DNA of 64,000 nucleotides from an uncultured Christensenella sp. (GCA_910579785.1 CAJTVJ010000001.1:1-64000); one strand, 5' to 3'. Counted from the first letter of the stretch, positions 17,401 to 25,329 are shown. Notes: generated from the letters alone by a model not told the origin. Program-made: numbers and translations.

Positions 17401-19323
17401 ACAGTGGGGTCTAATAAAACCGAGGTCATGATAGAGATGCCGGTCAAGACGATAGAGTACGACGGCAATGCTCATGGAGGAGATAGCGAACTTAGCGTTA
17501 CGTCGGGCACGTTGAATATTGCAAACGTGATAAAGCAGTATTATTCAATATCAGACGACGGAGAGAGAACTCCGCTTGCTAGTGGAGAAGTTCCTAAGAA
17601 TGCCGGTAAATACGTTGTTGAATTGAGCCTTAATGATAATGACGGTGCGACGAGATATCTAGGAGCCGAAGAAATAGCTTTCGAGATAACAAAAGTTAAG
17701 ATAAAAGCAGAGTGGAATACTAGCGGAAACATACCGATTTTGTCAAATTTAAACGATGCTCTTAAAGACGTCGTCGGTTATGTATATTATGATTTGGACG
17801 GCAACGAACTGCCTGACGGGGCTGAATTAGAAAGAGGAAAGACATATAAGATAAAAGCAATAATTAAAGGAGACAACGCGCTCAACTATGAGTTTGTCGC
17901 ATCAGACGGTATTACGGTACTTGAAGAGCCGACGATGACGGATGAGGTTGAGTTTACAGCAGGCAAAAAGGGAACAACCGGCGGCAGTATAGGCGGCTGG
18001 GAGGACTTAAAAGACTTGTTTGACGGCATACCGTTGTGGCAGTTGATAGTCAGTATAATAGGACTTATCCTAACAATCGCCTTTTTGTCTAAGATGTGCA
18101 GTTGTGAGAGTAAGCGCAAGAAGGCAAAGAAAAAAATTGATAAGTATACGTCATATTACGCAGGAGTGTTTTTGGGTATAGCGATAGGCGGCTGGACTGC
18201 GATAGCATGCTCATTGGCAGGAATGGCTGTCGTTAGTTTTACCGCTATGTTGATAGCTATGCGCAGACAGAGCGGAGCTGAGGACGAACTTGACGATGCA
18301 AAAGAAGAATTTGACCGTAATAGAGCAGACGTAGAGGCAAAACGTCGAGACGAGAATATGCAGATGATGTTTATGCACATGATGGGCGGCAACAACGGAC
18401 AGGGAATGCCGCAAGGCGCATTCGTCCAGCAAGGACTTGGCGCGGAAGAGATGCGTGGACTGATAAGCGAAACGGTGACGGCGTTGCTGCCGGGTATGCA
18501 GCAAATGTTGCCGCAACAAGCCTCTACCAATGAAGAACTTGTCAATAAGCTTATTGAGCAAAATGAAAAGTTGATGCACCAGCTTGCAGAAAAATCAACC
18601 GAAAAAATAATTGAGAAGGAAGTTGTTGCAACGACTGCAAACGATGAGACAATAAAGGCGCTCCTAGAAGGACAGAAGGCGATAATGCAGAAGCTTGCCG
18701 AGCAACCTGCGCAACAAATAGTTCAACCGCAAGTCATTGAAAAGATAGTAGAGAAGCCTGTCGAAAAGGTGATTGAGAAAGAAGTACGGGTTGAAGTGCC
18801 GGTCGAGACAGTCGTGGAGAAAGTAGTCGAAAAGCCTATTGTCATTTCGACCGAAGCCGTAGGCGAAGCGGAGAAATCTAAACAAGTTAAAAAAACGCCG
18901 TCGCCAAAGAAAGCGCCTGCTCCAAGACTGACCTTAGAAGAAGCGTACGCCAAACTCACCAAAGAGCAAAAGAAATACTTTGACGGACTGAGAGAGTATG
19001 CAATGAGCAAGGATAGCAAGTGTAAAGAAAAGCTGTCTACGTACTTCACAACGATAGGACCAAGCACGACCAATCCGTTTATAAAGCTGACGATAAAGAA
19101 AGGCATAACGGTAGCGCTATTCAAGATGGAAGACGAGTATCTCAAAGACATCCGCCGCAATGCAAGCGGAGACGGAACAAAGGTCAAAGTAAAAGAGACA
19201 GAAGTTCCGATAGGAGATAAGCAGGCTTATGATACCGCCAAAGATATGGTTGACCTTAGGATAGATCAGATCGACCGTTACAACGATTTCCTCAAAGAAC
19301 AACGCGCAATGAAGCGTAAATAG
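14491..19323 (+). CDS. Giant membrane-anchored surface protein with MBG/Ig-like repeats and a cytoplasmic tail
   Basis: The 1610-residue protein has an N-terminal membrane segment (about 16-37), a large extracellular part to about residue 1180, two membrane segments (about 1185-1205 and 1229-1254) and a cytoplasmic tail. The extracellular part starts with a serine/tyrosine-rich domain (about 100-375) and continues with repeated beta-sandwich units resembling MBG or Ig-like domains of clostridial surface proteins. The tail has a Met/Gln-rich stretch, then a long IEK/VEK/VPV coiled-coil-like run (about 1360-1455), then a basic globular domain (about 1475-1610). A likely role is adhesion or envelope-cytoplasm linking. 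A dispersed repeat is embedded in the coding sequence at 18841-18882. Confidence 0.8.
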   Translation: MNANNGNLKFTRHKKIMLSIIFLLSVVIILASIFSYYKIPNRTADGLTDSTQAKYIEELTLTGDAQGKGGKVFDGGRLNQLYRLLFGDNATYDTVRNKASEVRSTPSGGVGGLSVGKTFSEFSNTVVVKIGGINWIATTLTVDKVNGDTVLTLWRENTPNETQFITTYSSGWRENNPSKNYPSSSYSASYIRSQLLNGRDMTDNDGNVVEVKYATDSSTLVDFTPYSTPQTANYPYELFTNTDYANNLTEYIVKPTKIAYQETQDRYTNLGGGSTMRSSANECYGIPINGFHLGGANGVQNSPVYNDWQYDYIWLPSSTESYEGLWNTSDAVRANYCIAWTRSASWNSTWRIDSDGVTQYVDATGAIRPAFHFNLTKAQEAAAVGIPQDDEVKKYYANGGNVEFNLDNIDLDKMEIDTAIDFTAVKNESATGDMTFVTNNSSTVFKASVPGKYVVTCRPKGSNVWTDGTTVDKTYTFKLVYKVGTLSFVGQDSKTYTGDDVEFQLGGSYDKTKVNVEATTSGLTFDNSATPAVLKAKTVGEYFAKAELVDKDLMEWGSADGDVADKTLNVTITKRPLTLTFIPSTAWSWSNGTQKQVSIKDDRAYDSEILNFVFSYSDGDTSTELFGATPDGTVAKQTNVTIPGLNNGNYTFSVKLDNSGDGKNYEITGTSARPFSITDRKIVLTEADIAWQYSSVNYKDGQPQSIGTWDSNTVVEVFYNGSDYLFEIDESELTGLGVKLDKYEGQTNQQCGLNYSTTVTLSPIESGATINGKSSESFTLKWKISQGKYDLSKVIWNYKDGTLEYSGDMYTIDLINPYSATLTPNIQGNSGSIVKSDYKAVITGFSNTDNNFVTPKKGDPTTYDYIDGEEFPWELVWSIEKAKLNLVWNEVKVTDKNGRTFTSFIVNADNADKIERYEYYKFDGGVIGDRVQKDDIEVIPGQESYYCVKAILKSNFEENYKIVGGETWAMTVGSNKTEVMIEMPVKTIEYDGNAHGGDSELSVTSGTLNIANVIKQYYSISDDGERTPLASGEVPKNAGKYVVELSLNDNDGATRYLGAEEIAFEITKVKIKAEWNTSGNIPILSNLNDALKDVVGYVYYDLDGNELPDGAELERGKTYKIKAIIKGDNALNYEFVASDGITVLEEPTMTDEVEFTAGKKGTTGGSIGGWEDLKDLFDGIPLWQLIVSIIGLILTIAFLSKMCSCESKRKKAKKKIDKYTSYYAGVFLGIAIGGWTAIACSLAGMAVVSFTAMLIAMRRQSGAEDELDDAKEEFDRNRADVEAKRRDENMQMMFMHMMGGNNGQGMPQGAFVQQGLGAEEMRGLISETVTALLPGMQQMLPQQASTNEELVNKLIEQNEKLMHQLAEKSTEKIIEKEVVATTANDETIKALLEGQKAIMQKLAEQPAQQIVQPQVIEKIVEKPVEKVIEKEVRVEVPVETVVEKVVEKPIVISTEAVGEAEKSKQVKKTPSPKKAPAPRLTLEEAYAKLTKEQKKYFDGLREYAMSKDSKCKEKLSTYFTTIGPSTTNPFIKLTIKKGITVALFKMEDEYLKDIRRNASGDGTKVKVKETEVPIGDKQAYDTAKDMVDLRIDQIDRYNDFLKEQRAMKRK
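18841..18882 (+). repeat. Dispersed REP-like repeat copy inside a coding sequence
   Basis: The 42 bases starting gtcatttcgaccgaag and ending gcggagaaatctaa match the intergenic repeat copies at 8842, 14217 and 19498. Here they are read in frame as VISTEAVGEAEKSK, in the linker between the coiled-coil run and the C-terminal domain of the 1610-residue protein. Confidence 0.75.
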
Positions 19324-19333
19324 GGAGTAAGAG

Positions 19334-19461
19334 CGACCGCGTATAGCGGCGCGCCTTCCGCCCTAACGTCAGGTCTCGGGAAGTCGACGTGTACGCAAAG
19401 TACACTTGGCGACTTCACCTCGCCTTAGCACGGACGAAAATCACACCACTCTCCGCGGTCG
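19334..19461. other. GC-rich, multi-stem nested hairpin
   Basis: Starting eleven bases after the large surface-protein stop codon is a series of nested perfect stems: CGACCGCG 19334-19341 with 19454-19461; TCCG 19357-19360 with 19431-19434; CTAA 19363-19366 with 19425-19428; AGGT 19371-19374 with 19417-19420; GAAGTCG 19380-19386 with 19410-19416; GTGTAC 19389-19394 with 19400-19405, closing a GCAAA loop. No T-run follows directly. It may be a structured RNA or a REP-derived DNA hairpin. Composition is clearly more GC-rich than its surroundings. Confidence 0.6.
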
Positions 19462-19494
19462 TGCGTGAGTTGGGGATAAAAGGATAGTTTATTA

Positions 19495-19740
19495 AAGTCA
19501 TTTCGACCAAGCGTAGCGCGTGGAGAAATCTCAACGAATTAAAAATAAAAGGATTAGACCTCTCCGCGTTGGTCGAGGTGACAGAAAGGACGGCATAGCC
19601 GTCCTTAGGTTTTATAAAGTATGAGACTTCTCGACTACGGTCGAAATGACTATTGTTGTGACCATATACAAGTCTTACAAGCATAGATGACTGAAAATGA
19701 CGGCTTGCCGTCTTAGGTTTTATTAGATTTTCCGCTATGC
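19495..19740. repeat. Cluster of dispersed REP-like repeats
   Basis: This non-coding stretch contains the repeat gtcatttcgacc...ggagaaatctcaacg (from 19498), the joined unit gtgacagaaaggacggc + hairpin + ttttataaag (from 19579, as at 9031) and a further short hairpin gacggcttgccgtc near 19700. The hairpins could also terminate transcription from either side. Confidence 0.65.
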
Positions 19741-19801
19741 TAATATCGAAATTATATTAAATTATTGCTTTATAGGAAAGTTAATAGATAACTAAAAATT
19801 T

Positions 19802-20530
19802 TCAAGATAAAAGCTTATTATACATAGCTTTTGCCTCTTCCGTCATACTGCCGTCTTCGTTGTATACGACAAGTTTTTCGACGTTTAGGAAGTGTTTGCC
19901 GCATTTTTTGCATTTAAGCACAAAGGTGTCGGCATTTTTGGAAATCTTGGGGTATATCAAAGTTAAAGTTTTGGGAATAAGTCTGTATTGAGAGCAGAAG
20001 GTAATGACTTCCGCCATACGCGACGTCTTATGGATAATATAGAATTCACCTGCAAATTGCAGTATCGCCGCCGCGCTTTTGATAATGCCCTCTAAGTCGC
20101 AAGTGCTTTCGTGACGGGAAAGCGCGATTTGTTTTTCTTCGCGTTGTATGCCGCTAGTCTTAGAAAAATACGGCGGATTGCACACAACTACCTGTACGCT
20201 TTCTTTGCCGAGGAGAGTCGGCGCGTTGGAAATATCGTCGCAAATTATTCTGACTTTGCCTGTTAGGGAGTTGAGCTCTACGTTTTTTTGAGCCAAGTCG
20301 GCGACGTCTCGTTGAAATTCTATGCCGATAACTTCTTTGCAGGGAGTCTTTGCGGTAAGAAGCAGAGATATGACGCCGTTGCCGCAGCCAAAGTCGACTA
20401 TTGTGTCGCCGCTGTTACATCTCACTGAATTGGCAAGAAGTATGGCGTCGGAGCTAAAACAATAGCCGTCGGTATATTGCAGAATTTTCAAGTTGTTGCA
20501 TTGCAAATCGTCAAGTCTTGTGTCCTTCAT
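19802..20530 (-). CDS. trmN6: tRNA1(Val) (adenine(37)-N6)-methyltransferase
   Basis: The 242-residue class I methyltransferase has the SAM-binding motif VDFGCGNGVISLLL (about 45-58) and the catalytic motif NPPY (about 119-122, in VVVCNPPYFSKTS), diagnostic of adenine or glutamine N-methyltransferases. Overall length and the early FSSDAILLA segment match the TrmN6/YfiC family, which methylates A37 of tRNA-Val. A two-cysteine pair (CKKCGKHF) near the C-terminus is noticeable. No clear ribosome site precedes the ATG. The gene stands alone, convergent with the surface-protein gene. Confidence 0.88.
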   Translation of the reverse strand: MKDTRLDDLQCNNLKILQYTDGYCFSSDAILLANSVRCNSGDTIVDFGCGNGVISLLLTAKTPCKEVIGIEFQRDVADLAQKNVELNSLTGKVRIICDDISNAPTLLGKESVQVVVCNPPYFSKTSGIQREEKQIALSRHESTCDLEGIIKSAAAILQFAGEFYIIHKTSRMAEVITFCSQYRLIPKTLTLIYPKISKNADTFVLKCKKCGKHFLNVEKLVVYNEDGSMTEEAKAMYNKLLS

Positions 20531-20584
20531 ACAACAATATTACTATAAAAATGTGGAAATAGTCAAAATAAAATTGTAATTGTA

Positions 20585-20613
20585 TTTACAAAAAAGGAAA
20601 TATTGGATAAAAT
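20585..20613 (+). promoter_or_regulatory. Predicted promoter of the rubredoxin gene
   Basis: TTTACA (20585-20590) and TAAAAT (20608-20613) are separated by 17 bases, about 28 bases before the rubredoxin ATG. Confidence 0.6.
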
Positions 20614-20641
20614 AATAATATGAAATAAAGGAGGTAGCGGT

Positions 20642-20797
20642 ATGAAATATGTTTGTAGCGTCTGCGGCTGGGAGTATGACGAAGAACTCGGTTGCGAAGA
20701 ATGCGGCATAGCTCCCGGCACGAAGTGGGAAGATATAGAAGGCGACTTCTCGTGTCCGCTGTGCGGAGTAGGTAAAGATGATTTTACTCAGGAATAA
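20642..20797 (+). CDS. Rubredoxin with two additional cysteines
   Basis: The 51-residue protein starts MKYVCSVCGWEYDEE and ends with SCPLCGVGKDDF, the two CxxC knuckles that hold the single iron of rubredoxin, a small electron carrier often serving oxygen- or superoxide-detoxifying diiron proteins in anaerobes. The central loop GCEECGIAPGTKWED keeps the family IAPGT segment but replaces the usual DPDN-type residues with a further C-E-E-C, giving six cysteines. The start has a perfect AGGAGGT site, a promoter precedes it and a terminator follows, so it is a single-gene unit. Confidence 0.92.
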   Translation: MKYVCSVCGWEYDEELGCEECGIAPGTKWEDIEGDFSCPLCGVGKDDFTQE

Positions 20798-20807
20798 TTA
20801 GATAAAG

Positions 20808-20836
20808 ATGCGGAAAGTAAGTCCGCATTTTTATTT
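20808..20836 (+). terminator. Terminator of the rubredoxin gene
   Basis: Arms ATGCGGA (20808-20814) and TCCGCAT (20822-20828) are followed by TTTTATTT. Confidence 0.85.
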
Positions 20837-20967
20837 ATGTGAGCGATGCAGGAAAATAAAAGGCGATTTTTTAATATATTTATGAATTTTAAGTTGTCAA
20901 AAATTATATTTGCATATTCAAGACGTAGCTCAAATAGATAATCTTAAAAAAAAGTTATGACAAAAAC

Positions 20968-20996
20968 TTGAAAATTTTTTGTTATCATAATATAAT
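20968..20996 (+). promoter_or_regulatory. Predicted promoter with overlapping inverted repeat
   Basis: TTGAAA (20968-20973) and TATAAT (20991-20996) are 17 bases apart. The -35 lies inside an imperfect inverted repeat (TTATGA at 20955 with TCATAA at 20985), a possible operator. The gap 20798-21116 otherwise holds only the rubredoxin terminator and AT-rich DNA. Confidence 0.55.
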
Positions 20997-21116
20997 ATAT
21001 GCAACAATATGGATAGGATTATGTAGAGTTTTTGTCGGCGGATGATATACAGGGTCTCAAATATTGTATATAAGTCAGTAAAAACAGTATTATTAAGACG
21101 GGGAACAAGGAGAACA

Positions 21117-21509
21117 TTGAGATTTATGAATGATTTGCAAGCGCAGTTCAACAATTGGTTAGACAGTGAATTGAAAGTTGCGGGAGCTATTGCGAAGGCA
21201 TTTTGTATCAATATTTATCAAGAGGACGTGGAAGACGTATATTCTCTTGATTTGGCAGGATTCGGGTATTACAACGAATACAATGAAGATTGGGCTTGCG
21301 AAAGGGAAGAGATGTATTCTAGTCGCAATTACGGCAAGCTTATGGCCGCAGATATCGCAGGCGGCAGAAAGCAGTGTCTTGCCGCGGTCAAAGAGTTGAT
21401 ATTGGGATATATAAATTCAGGCAAGTATGCGCAGTTTTTTGCAAAAGCGTCGGCGGTCGCCTACGGTTTTGTAGACGGAGAACTGAACATAGCCTGCAAA
21501 GCCGAATAA
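21117..21509 (+). CDS. Hypothetical protein, acidic, unknown function
   Basis: The protein has about 130 residues when started at TTG 21117, four bases after AAGGAG (21107-21112); ATG 21126 is the alternative, and the longer frame from 21042 has no ribosome site. It is mostly helical, with a central acidic segment (EDVEDVYSLDLAGFGYYNEY). No membrane segment or known motif was recognised. A good promoter lies at 20968-20996, so it is probably a real single-gene unit. Confidence 0.6.
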   Translation: MRFMNDLQAQFNNWLDSELKVAGAIAKAFCINIYQEDVEDVYSLDLAGFGYYNEYNEDWACEREEMYSSRNYGKLMAADIAGGRKQCLAAVKELILGYINSGKYAQFFAKASAVAYGFVDGELNIACKAE

Positions 21510-21648
21510 AATATTCACCGTCAATTCACTGCACCCGTAAAAGTTAGATTAAGAAGAGCGCAACTGTAAAGACGGAGAGATAAGGTCATAAAAATAATTG
21601 TAAAGATATTTAATTACTAAAGATAAAATATACGCGTAAAGGATATTT

Positions 21649-22302
21649 ATGCAAGAACTAAAGATAAAGAAGAAATTGGGCGACAGAATTTTTGAACTTC
21701 GTCAGCTAAGCAATATGTCGCAGATAGAGCTGGGAACGAAATTGGGGGTATCGCGTCAAACGGTATCGCAATGGGAAGCCAACATCAGCCAACCGTCGTT
21801 GAAAAATCTGCAAATACTGTGCGACATATTCAATGCCAAAATTGAAGAGTTGCTGCCCGATAAAAATGAGCAAAACAAAGACAAAGAAGTATCTTCGGAT
21901 AGATTGAGCGATATTTCAGTATGCAATGGGGAAAAGCAAGAAGTTGCCGCCGTTGTCGCGTTGGATAAAAATATGGCGGAAAGTATGTCGTCAGATAATC
22001 TTCATGCGCCGATTTCCAAGACAAAACGCAAGATAGACACAGGTGTGATCGTAGTGCTGACGCTGTGCGTCATGGCATTATTGACGGGACTGTTTATGTT
22101 GATTTGTTGTTTTATATCAAATGTTCCCAACATATTGTCAAATGGCGATACTGCTTCGGCTATGTCATTCAATTTCAGTATGGAGAACGTAGGCTGGATA
22201 TTGGTGTGTAAGACCTTGGAGTTTTTGGCGATTTTCGGCATTCTCTATTATTGTCTCAACATAAAGCGAAGAAGTAAAAGCAGCAATAAAAAAGAACGGT
22301 GA
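21649..22302 (+). CDS. XRE-family regulator with a two-pass membrane domain
   Basis: The first 65 residues form a helix-turn-helix of the XRE type (MSQIELGTKLGVSRQTVSQWE). A linker of about 60 residues follows, then two membrane segments (about 130-152 and 180-205). The protein is probably a membrane-tethered transcription factor responding to an envelope or small-molecule signal, a type common in Clostridia. AAAGGATA precedes the ATG. A stem with a T-run begins at the stop codon. Its target genes are not evident from the neighbours. Confidence 0.88.
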   Translation: MQELKIKKKLGDRIFELRQLSNMSQIELGTKLGVSRQTVSQWEANISQPSLKNLQILCDIFNAKIEELLPDKNEQNKDKEVSSDRLSDISVCNGEKQEVAAVVALDKNMAESMSSDNLHAPISKTKRKIDTGVIVVLTLCVMALLTGLFMLICCFISNVPNILSNGDTASAMSFNFSMENVGWILVCKTLEFLAIFGILYYCLNIKRRSKSSNKKER

Positions 22303-22320
22303 GCGATCGCCGTTTTTTGT
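22288..22320 (+). terminator. Terminator of the XRE regulator gene
   Basis: A hairpin built on AACGG...CCGTT around a GCGATCGC core overlaps the stop codon and is followed by TTTTTTGTTTT. Confidence 0.65.
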
Positions 22321-22391
22321 TTTAATATCCAATATGATTTGACGTTATAATGAAGTAATTGAATAACTTGCGACGCCACGTTGTTGTCGGC

Positions 22392-22433
22392 AAATAAAAT
22401 AGAGATAGACTTGCGCCTATCTCTATTTTATTT
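22392..22433. terminator. Bidirectional terminator (XRE gene / fba)
   Basis: Perfect 17-base arms (22392-22408 and 22417-22433) contain AGAGATAG and flank an 8-base loop. The AT-rich outer parts give T-runs on both strands. It starts nine bases after the fba stop on the minus strand. Confidence 0.9.
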
Positions 22434-22442
22434 GATTTGTTA

Positions 22443-23396
22443 TTACTTGCCGAGAATCTCGTCAGCCTTGCCTGCGCAACCAAGTACGTTGACAAGCTTA
22501 TGCTTAACGATATACTTGATGTTGGCTCTTGCGTCGCCAAGATATTGTCTTGGGTCGAAGTGGTCAGGATGCTCGTTGAAGTGCTTGCGGATACCTGCGG
22601 TGCAAGCCATTCTCAGGTCGGAGTCGATGTTTATCTTACATACTGCCATCGAAGCTGCCTGACGGAGCATTTCTTCCGGTACGCCGATAGCGTCGTTGAG
22701 CTTGCCGCCGTTCTCGTTGACGATCTTTACAAATTCTTGCGGTACGGAAGACGCGCCGTGAAGAACTATCGGGAACTCAGGGAGTCTTCTGCTTACTTCT
22801 TCAAGTATGTCGAATCTAAGTTGCGGCTTTGTGCCCGGCTTAAACTTGAAAGCGCCGTGCGAAGTGCCGATTGCGATAGCAAGCGAGTCAACGCCTGTCT
22901 TTGTTACAAATTCCTCTACTTCTTCCGGACGAGTGTATGAGCTGTCCTCAGCAGATACTTTTACGTCGTCCTCAACGCCTGCGAGACGACCGAGTTCGCC
23001 TTCGACAGTTACGCCGTGGTCGTGAGCGTACTCAACGACTTTTTTCGTCAATTCGATATTGTCTTTGAAAGAGTGGTGGCTGCCGTCGATCATGACAGAG
23101 TTAAAACCGCCGTCGATACAGCTCTTGCAAAGTTCAAACGTGTCGCCGTGATCAAGGTGGAGACAGATCGGAAGATGGCTTACTTCCTCAGCAGCTTCTA
23201 CCATTTTGCGAAGATAAGTTGGGTTGGCATACTTTCTTGCGCCGGAAGAAACTTGAAGAATGAGCGGAGCATTCTCTTCGGTAGCTGCCTCGACGATACC
23301 TTGGATGATTTCCATATTGTTTACGTTGAAAGCGCCGATAGCATAGTGTCCGGCATAAGCTTTCTTAAACATTTCTTTTGATGTTACAAGTGGCAT
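22443..23396 (-). CDS. fba: Class II fructose-bisphosphate aldolase
   Basis: The 317-residue zinc-dependent aldolase splits fructose 1,6-bisphosphate in glycolysis. It shows the class II metal and substrate motifs CLHLDHGDTFE (zinc histidines), VEGELGRLAGVED, AIGTSHGAFK and VLHGASSVPQE, and begins MPLVTSKEMFKKAYAGHYAIGAFN as usual. GGAGGT precedes the ATG, and a promoter and terminator frame it as a single-gene unit. Related tagatose or ketose-bisphosphate aldolases are less likely given the motif set. Confidence 0.95.
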   Translation of the reverse strand: MPLVTSKEMFKKAYAGHYAIGAFNVNNMEIIQGIVEAATEENAPLILQVSSGARKYANPTYLRKMVEAAEEVSHLPICLHLDHGDTFELCKSCIDGGFNSVMIDGSHHSFKDNIELTKKVVEYAHDHGVTVEGELGRLAGVEDDVKVSAEDSSYTRPEEVEEFVTKTGVDSLAIAIGTSHGAFKFKPGTKPQLRFDILEEVSRRLPEFPIVLHGASSVPQEFVKIVNENGGKLNDAIGVPEEMLRQAASMAVCKINIDSDLRMACTAGIRKHFNEHPDHFDPRQYLGDARANIKYIVKHKLVNVLGCAGKADEILGK

Positions 23397-23426
23397 AAAT
23401 TACCTCCAAATTTTGTTGTCAAATAG

Positions 23427-23455
23427 ATTTTAGCATAATGCAAGGCAAATGACAA
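23427..23455 (-). promoter_or_regulatory. Predicted promoter of fba
   Basis: Read on the minus strand, TTGTCA (complement of 23450-23455) and TAAAAT (complement of 23427-23432) are 17 bases apart, about 30 bases before the fba ATG. Confidence 0.65.
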
Positions 23456-23581
23456 CCTTTTTTTATATATTCGTAATTTTATAAATCTAATAACATTGCC
23501 ATATTAGAATATTTATATAATAGGTATTCAGTATAATTTTTCATTTACTAAGGCTGAAAAATCATTGAAAAATAATCGACC

Positions 23582-23610
23582 TTGACAAGTCGAGGTTTTT
23601 ATAGTATAGT
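23582..23610 (+). promoter_or_regulatory. Predicted promoter of the GH36 gene
   Basis: TTGACA (23582-23587) and TATAGT (23605-23610) are 17 bases apart, 39 bases before the ATG. The -35 sits in the loop of a small TCGAC/GTCGA inverted repeat. Confidence 0.6.
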
Positions 23611-23648
23611 TATTTTGTTATATTAGCTTGATAAAAAAGGAGAGATTT

Positions 23649-25310
23649 ATGAATATACAGGAAGTTAAATACGATATCAAATATAAGTGCGGAGGAAAGA
23701 TATATTACTGTCGAGACAAAGAATGCAAGCACTTTTCGCTTGACACAGTCATGGAGGACGGGGTGTTGAAGGTAGACCTCAAAGCAAAGGAGAAGGTAAC
23801 TTTTTTAAGATTTGACATAAAGGTGCCGCATACTTATTTGCCTGACGATAAAATATTTGTCAACGGTTATCAAAGTTGGACGGACAGTATGGAGTATACT
23901 CCCGACGGACAGATGAAAGAGCTGACGAGACTTATGGAGTTTCTTGTCAAAAGAACGATATTGAAACAAGTGGGACTTCATAAGTCGGGCGACGTACTAT
24001 TCTGGAAATATCCTCGCAGGAAAGGGTTGTTTTACGGTTGGTCATATGGTTACGTGCGCCACGGCGGCGAGGTGGAGATATTCGGCTCGCTAAATGAGAG
24101 GTACGGCTATACCGTCGTGACTTTTGACACAGCTAACAGCGAGGTCATAATATCAAAAGAGTTGCAAGACGTCGTATATTTCGGAGACAACAAGCTTTTG
24201 GAGCTGGCTTATATCCGCGGCGAATATGACAGCGCGTTTGACGAGTATTTTGCAAAGATTGGGATCAAACCATGCGAGACTCCAAAGCGTTGCGGATATA
24301 CGTCTTGGTATAATTATTACAACCGCATAAGCGACGAGATAATAAATCGCGACCTTAAAAGTATCGCCGATCAGGACGCGAAATTCCATTGCTTCCAAAT
24401 CGACGACGGATATCAAGAAAGTATCGGAGATTGGCTGACCACTGACAAAAATAAATTTCCTGACGGTATGAAAGTTATTGCAGACGCGATACACGCCAAC
24501 GGTATGATCGCAGGTCTTTGGCTCGCGCCATTTGCAGCGGTGAAGAAATCCAAGTTGTTCAAAGAACATCCCGATTGGTTTATCAAGGATAAGAACGGCA
24601 AGCCGTATAATACCGGCGCGAATTGGGGAGGCTTTTATTCTCTCGACATATACAACGAAGGCGCAAGAAAATATATTAAGCACGTCTTTGACGTGGTGCT
24701 CAACGAATGGGGTTACGACCTTGTAAAGCTTGACTTTTTGTATGGAGCTTGCGTGCTTCCTATCCATAATAAAACCCGCGGCGAAGTTATGTGCGACGCA
24801 ATGGACTTTATAAGAGAGTGCTGCGGCGACAAGTTGATACTCGGTTGCGGCGTACCTATGATGCCGGCGTTTGGAAAGGTTGACTATTGCCGTATAGGCG
24901 CAGACGTAGAATTGTCTTGGAAGAATATCAAAAACAAGACGAGAGAGGACGTCTCCACTCCGCATACGATATGCAATACCATATTCCGTCGTCACCTTGA
25001 CGGCAGAGCTTGGAGGAACGACCCCGACGTATTCATGCTTAGAGACAACAATATGTTTATGCCGCTTGAAAAGCGCAAGCTCATTGCCAAGATAAATTCT
25101 ACTTTCGGCAGCTTGCTGTTTATATCCGACGACGTAAGCCTTTATGACGAAGAGAAAAAGCAGGCGCTCAAAGAGACTTTTGCTCAAAAGGATATCAAGA
25201 TAATTTCCGCAGAGTTTGTAGAAAATGATATAATGAGAGCTGAATTTGAAGAGGACGGCAAGATGGTAGTCTTGAAGTTCAACGTACGTAACGGAGACGT
25301 GGTGCAATAA
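23649..25310 (+). CDS. GH36-family alpha-galactosidase
   Basis: The 553-residue protein starts at ATG 23649 after AAGGAGAG and is likely to release alpha-galactose from plant oligosaccharides. An N-terminal beta-domain (about 1-190) precedes a TIM barrel with FQIDDGYQ, the nucleophile D362 in KLDFLYG and the acid/base D419 in CRIGADVELSW. It is shorter than the roughly 700-residue classical GH36 enzymes and lacks a signal peptide, so it probably acts inside the cell on imported sugars. No transporter or regulator adjoins it. Other GH36 activities such as alpha-N-acetylgalactosaminidase cannot be excluded. Confidence 0.85.
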   Translation: MNIQEVKYDIKYKCGGKIYYCRDKECKHFSLDTVMEDGVLKVDLKAKEKVTFLRFDIKVPHTYLPDDKIFVNGYQSWTDSMEYTPDGQMKELTRLMEFLVKRTILKQVGLHKSGDVLFWKYPRRKGLFYGWSYGYVRHGGEVEIFGSLNERYGYTVVTFDTANSEVIISKELQDVVYFGDNKLLELAYIRGEYDSAFDEYFAKIGIKPCETPKRCGYTSWYNYYNRISDEIINRDLKSIADQDAKFHCFQIDDGYQESIGDWLTTDKNKFPDGMKVIADAIHANGMIAGLWLAPFAAVKKSKLFKEHPDWFIKDKNGKPYNTGANWGGFYSLDIYNEGARKYIKHVFDVVLNEWGYDLVKLDFLYGACVLPIHNKTRGEVMCDAMDFIRECCGDKLILGCGVPMMPAFGKVDYCRIGADVELSWKNIKNKTREDVSTPHTICNTIFRRHLDGRAWRNDPDVFMLRDNNMFMPLEKRKLIAKINSTFGSLLFISDDVSLYDEEKKQALKETFAQKDIKIISAEFVENDIMRAEFEEDGKMVVLKFNVRNGDVVQ

Positions 25311-25329
25311 AAATAATTGCAAAATAGAG

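Noticed and set aside
19415..19684. 89-residue minus-strand frame
   Set aside because: It is composed of the nested hairpin and dispersed repeat sequence, with no ribosome site.
3466..19740. Dispersed repeats as a CRISPR array
   Set aside because: Copies are irregularly spaced, face both directions, are degenerate, and no cas gene is present.
22437..23381. Several plus-strand frames antisense to fba
   Set aside because: The minus-strand frame is a full, motif-complete class II aldolase with its own promoter and ribosome site.
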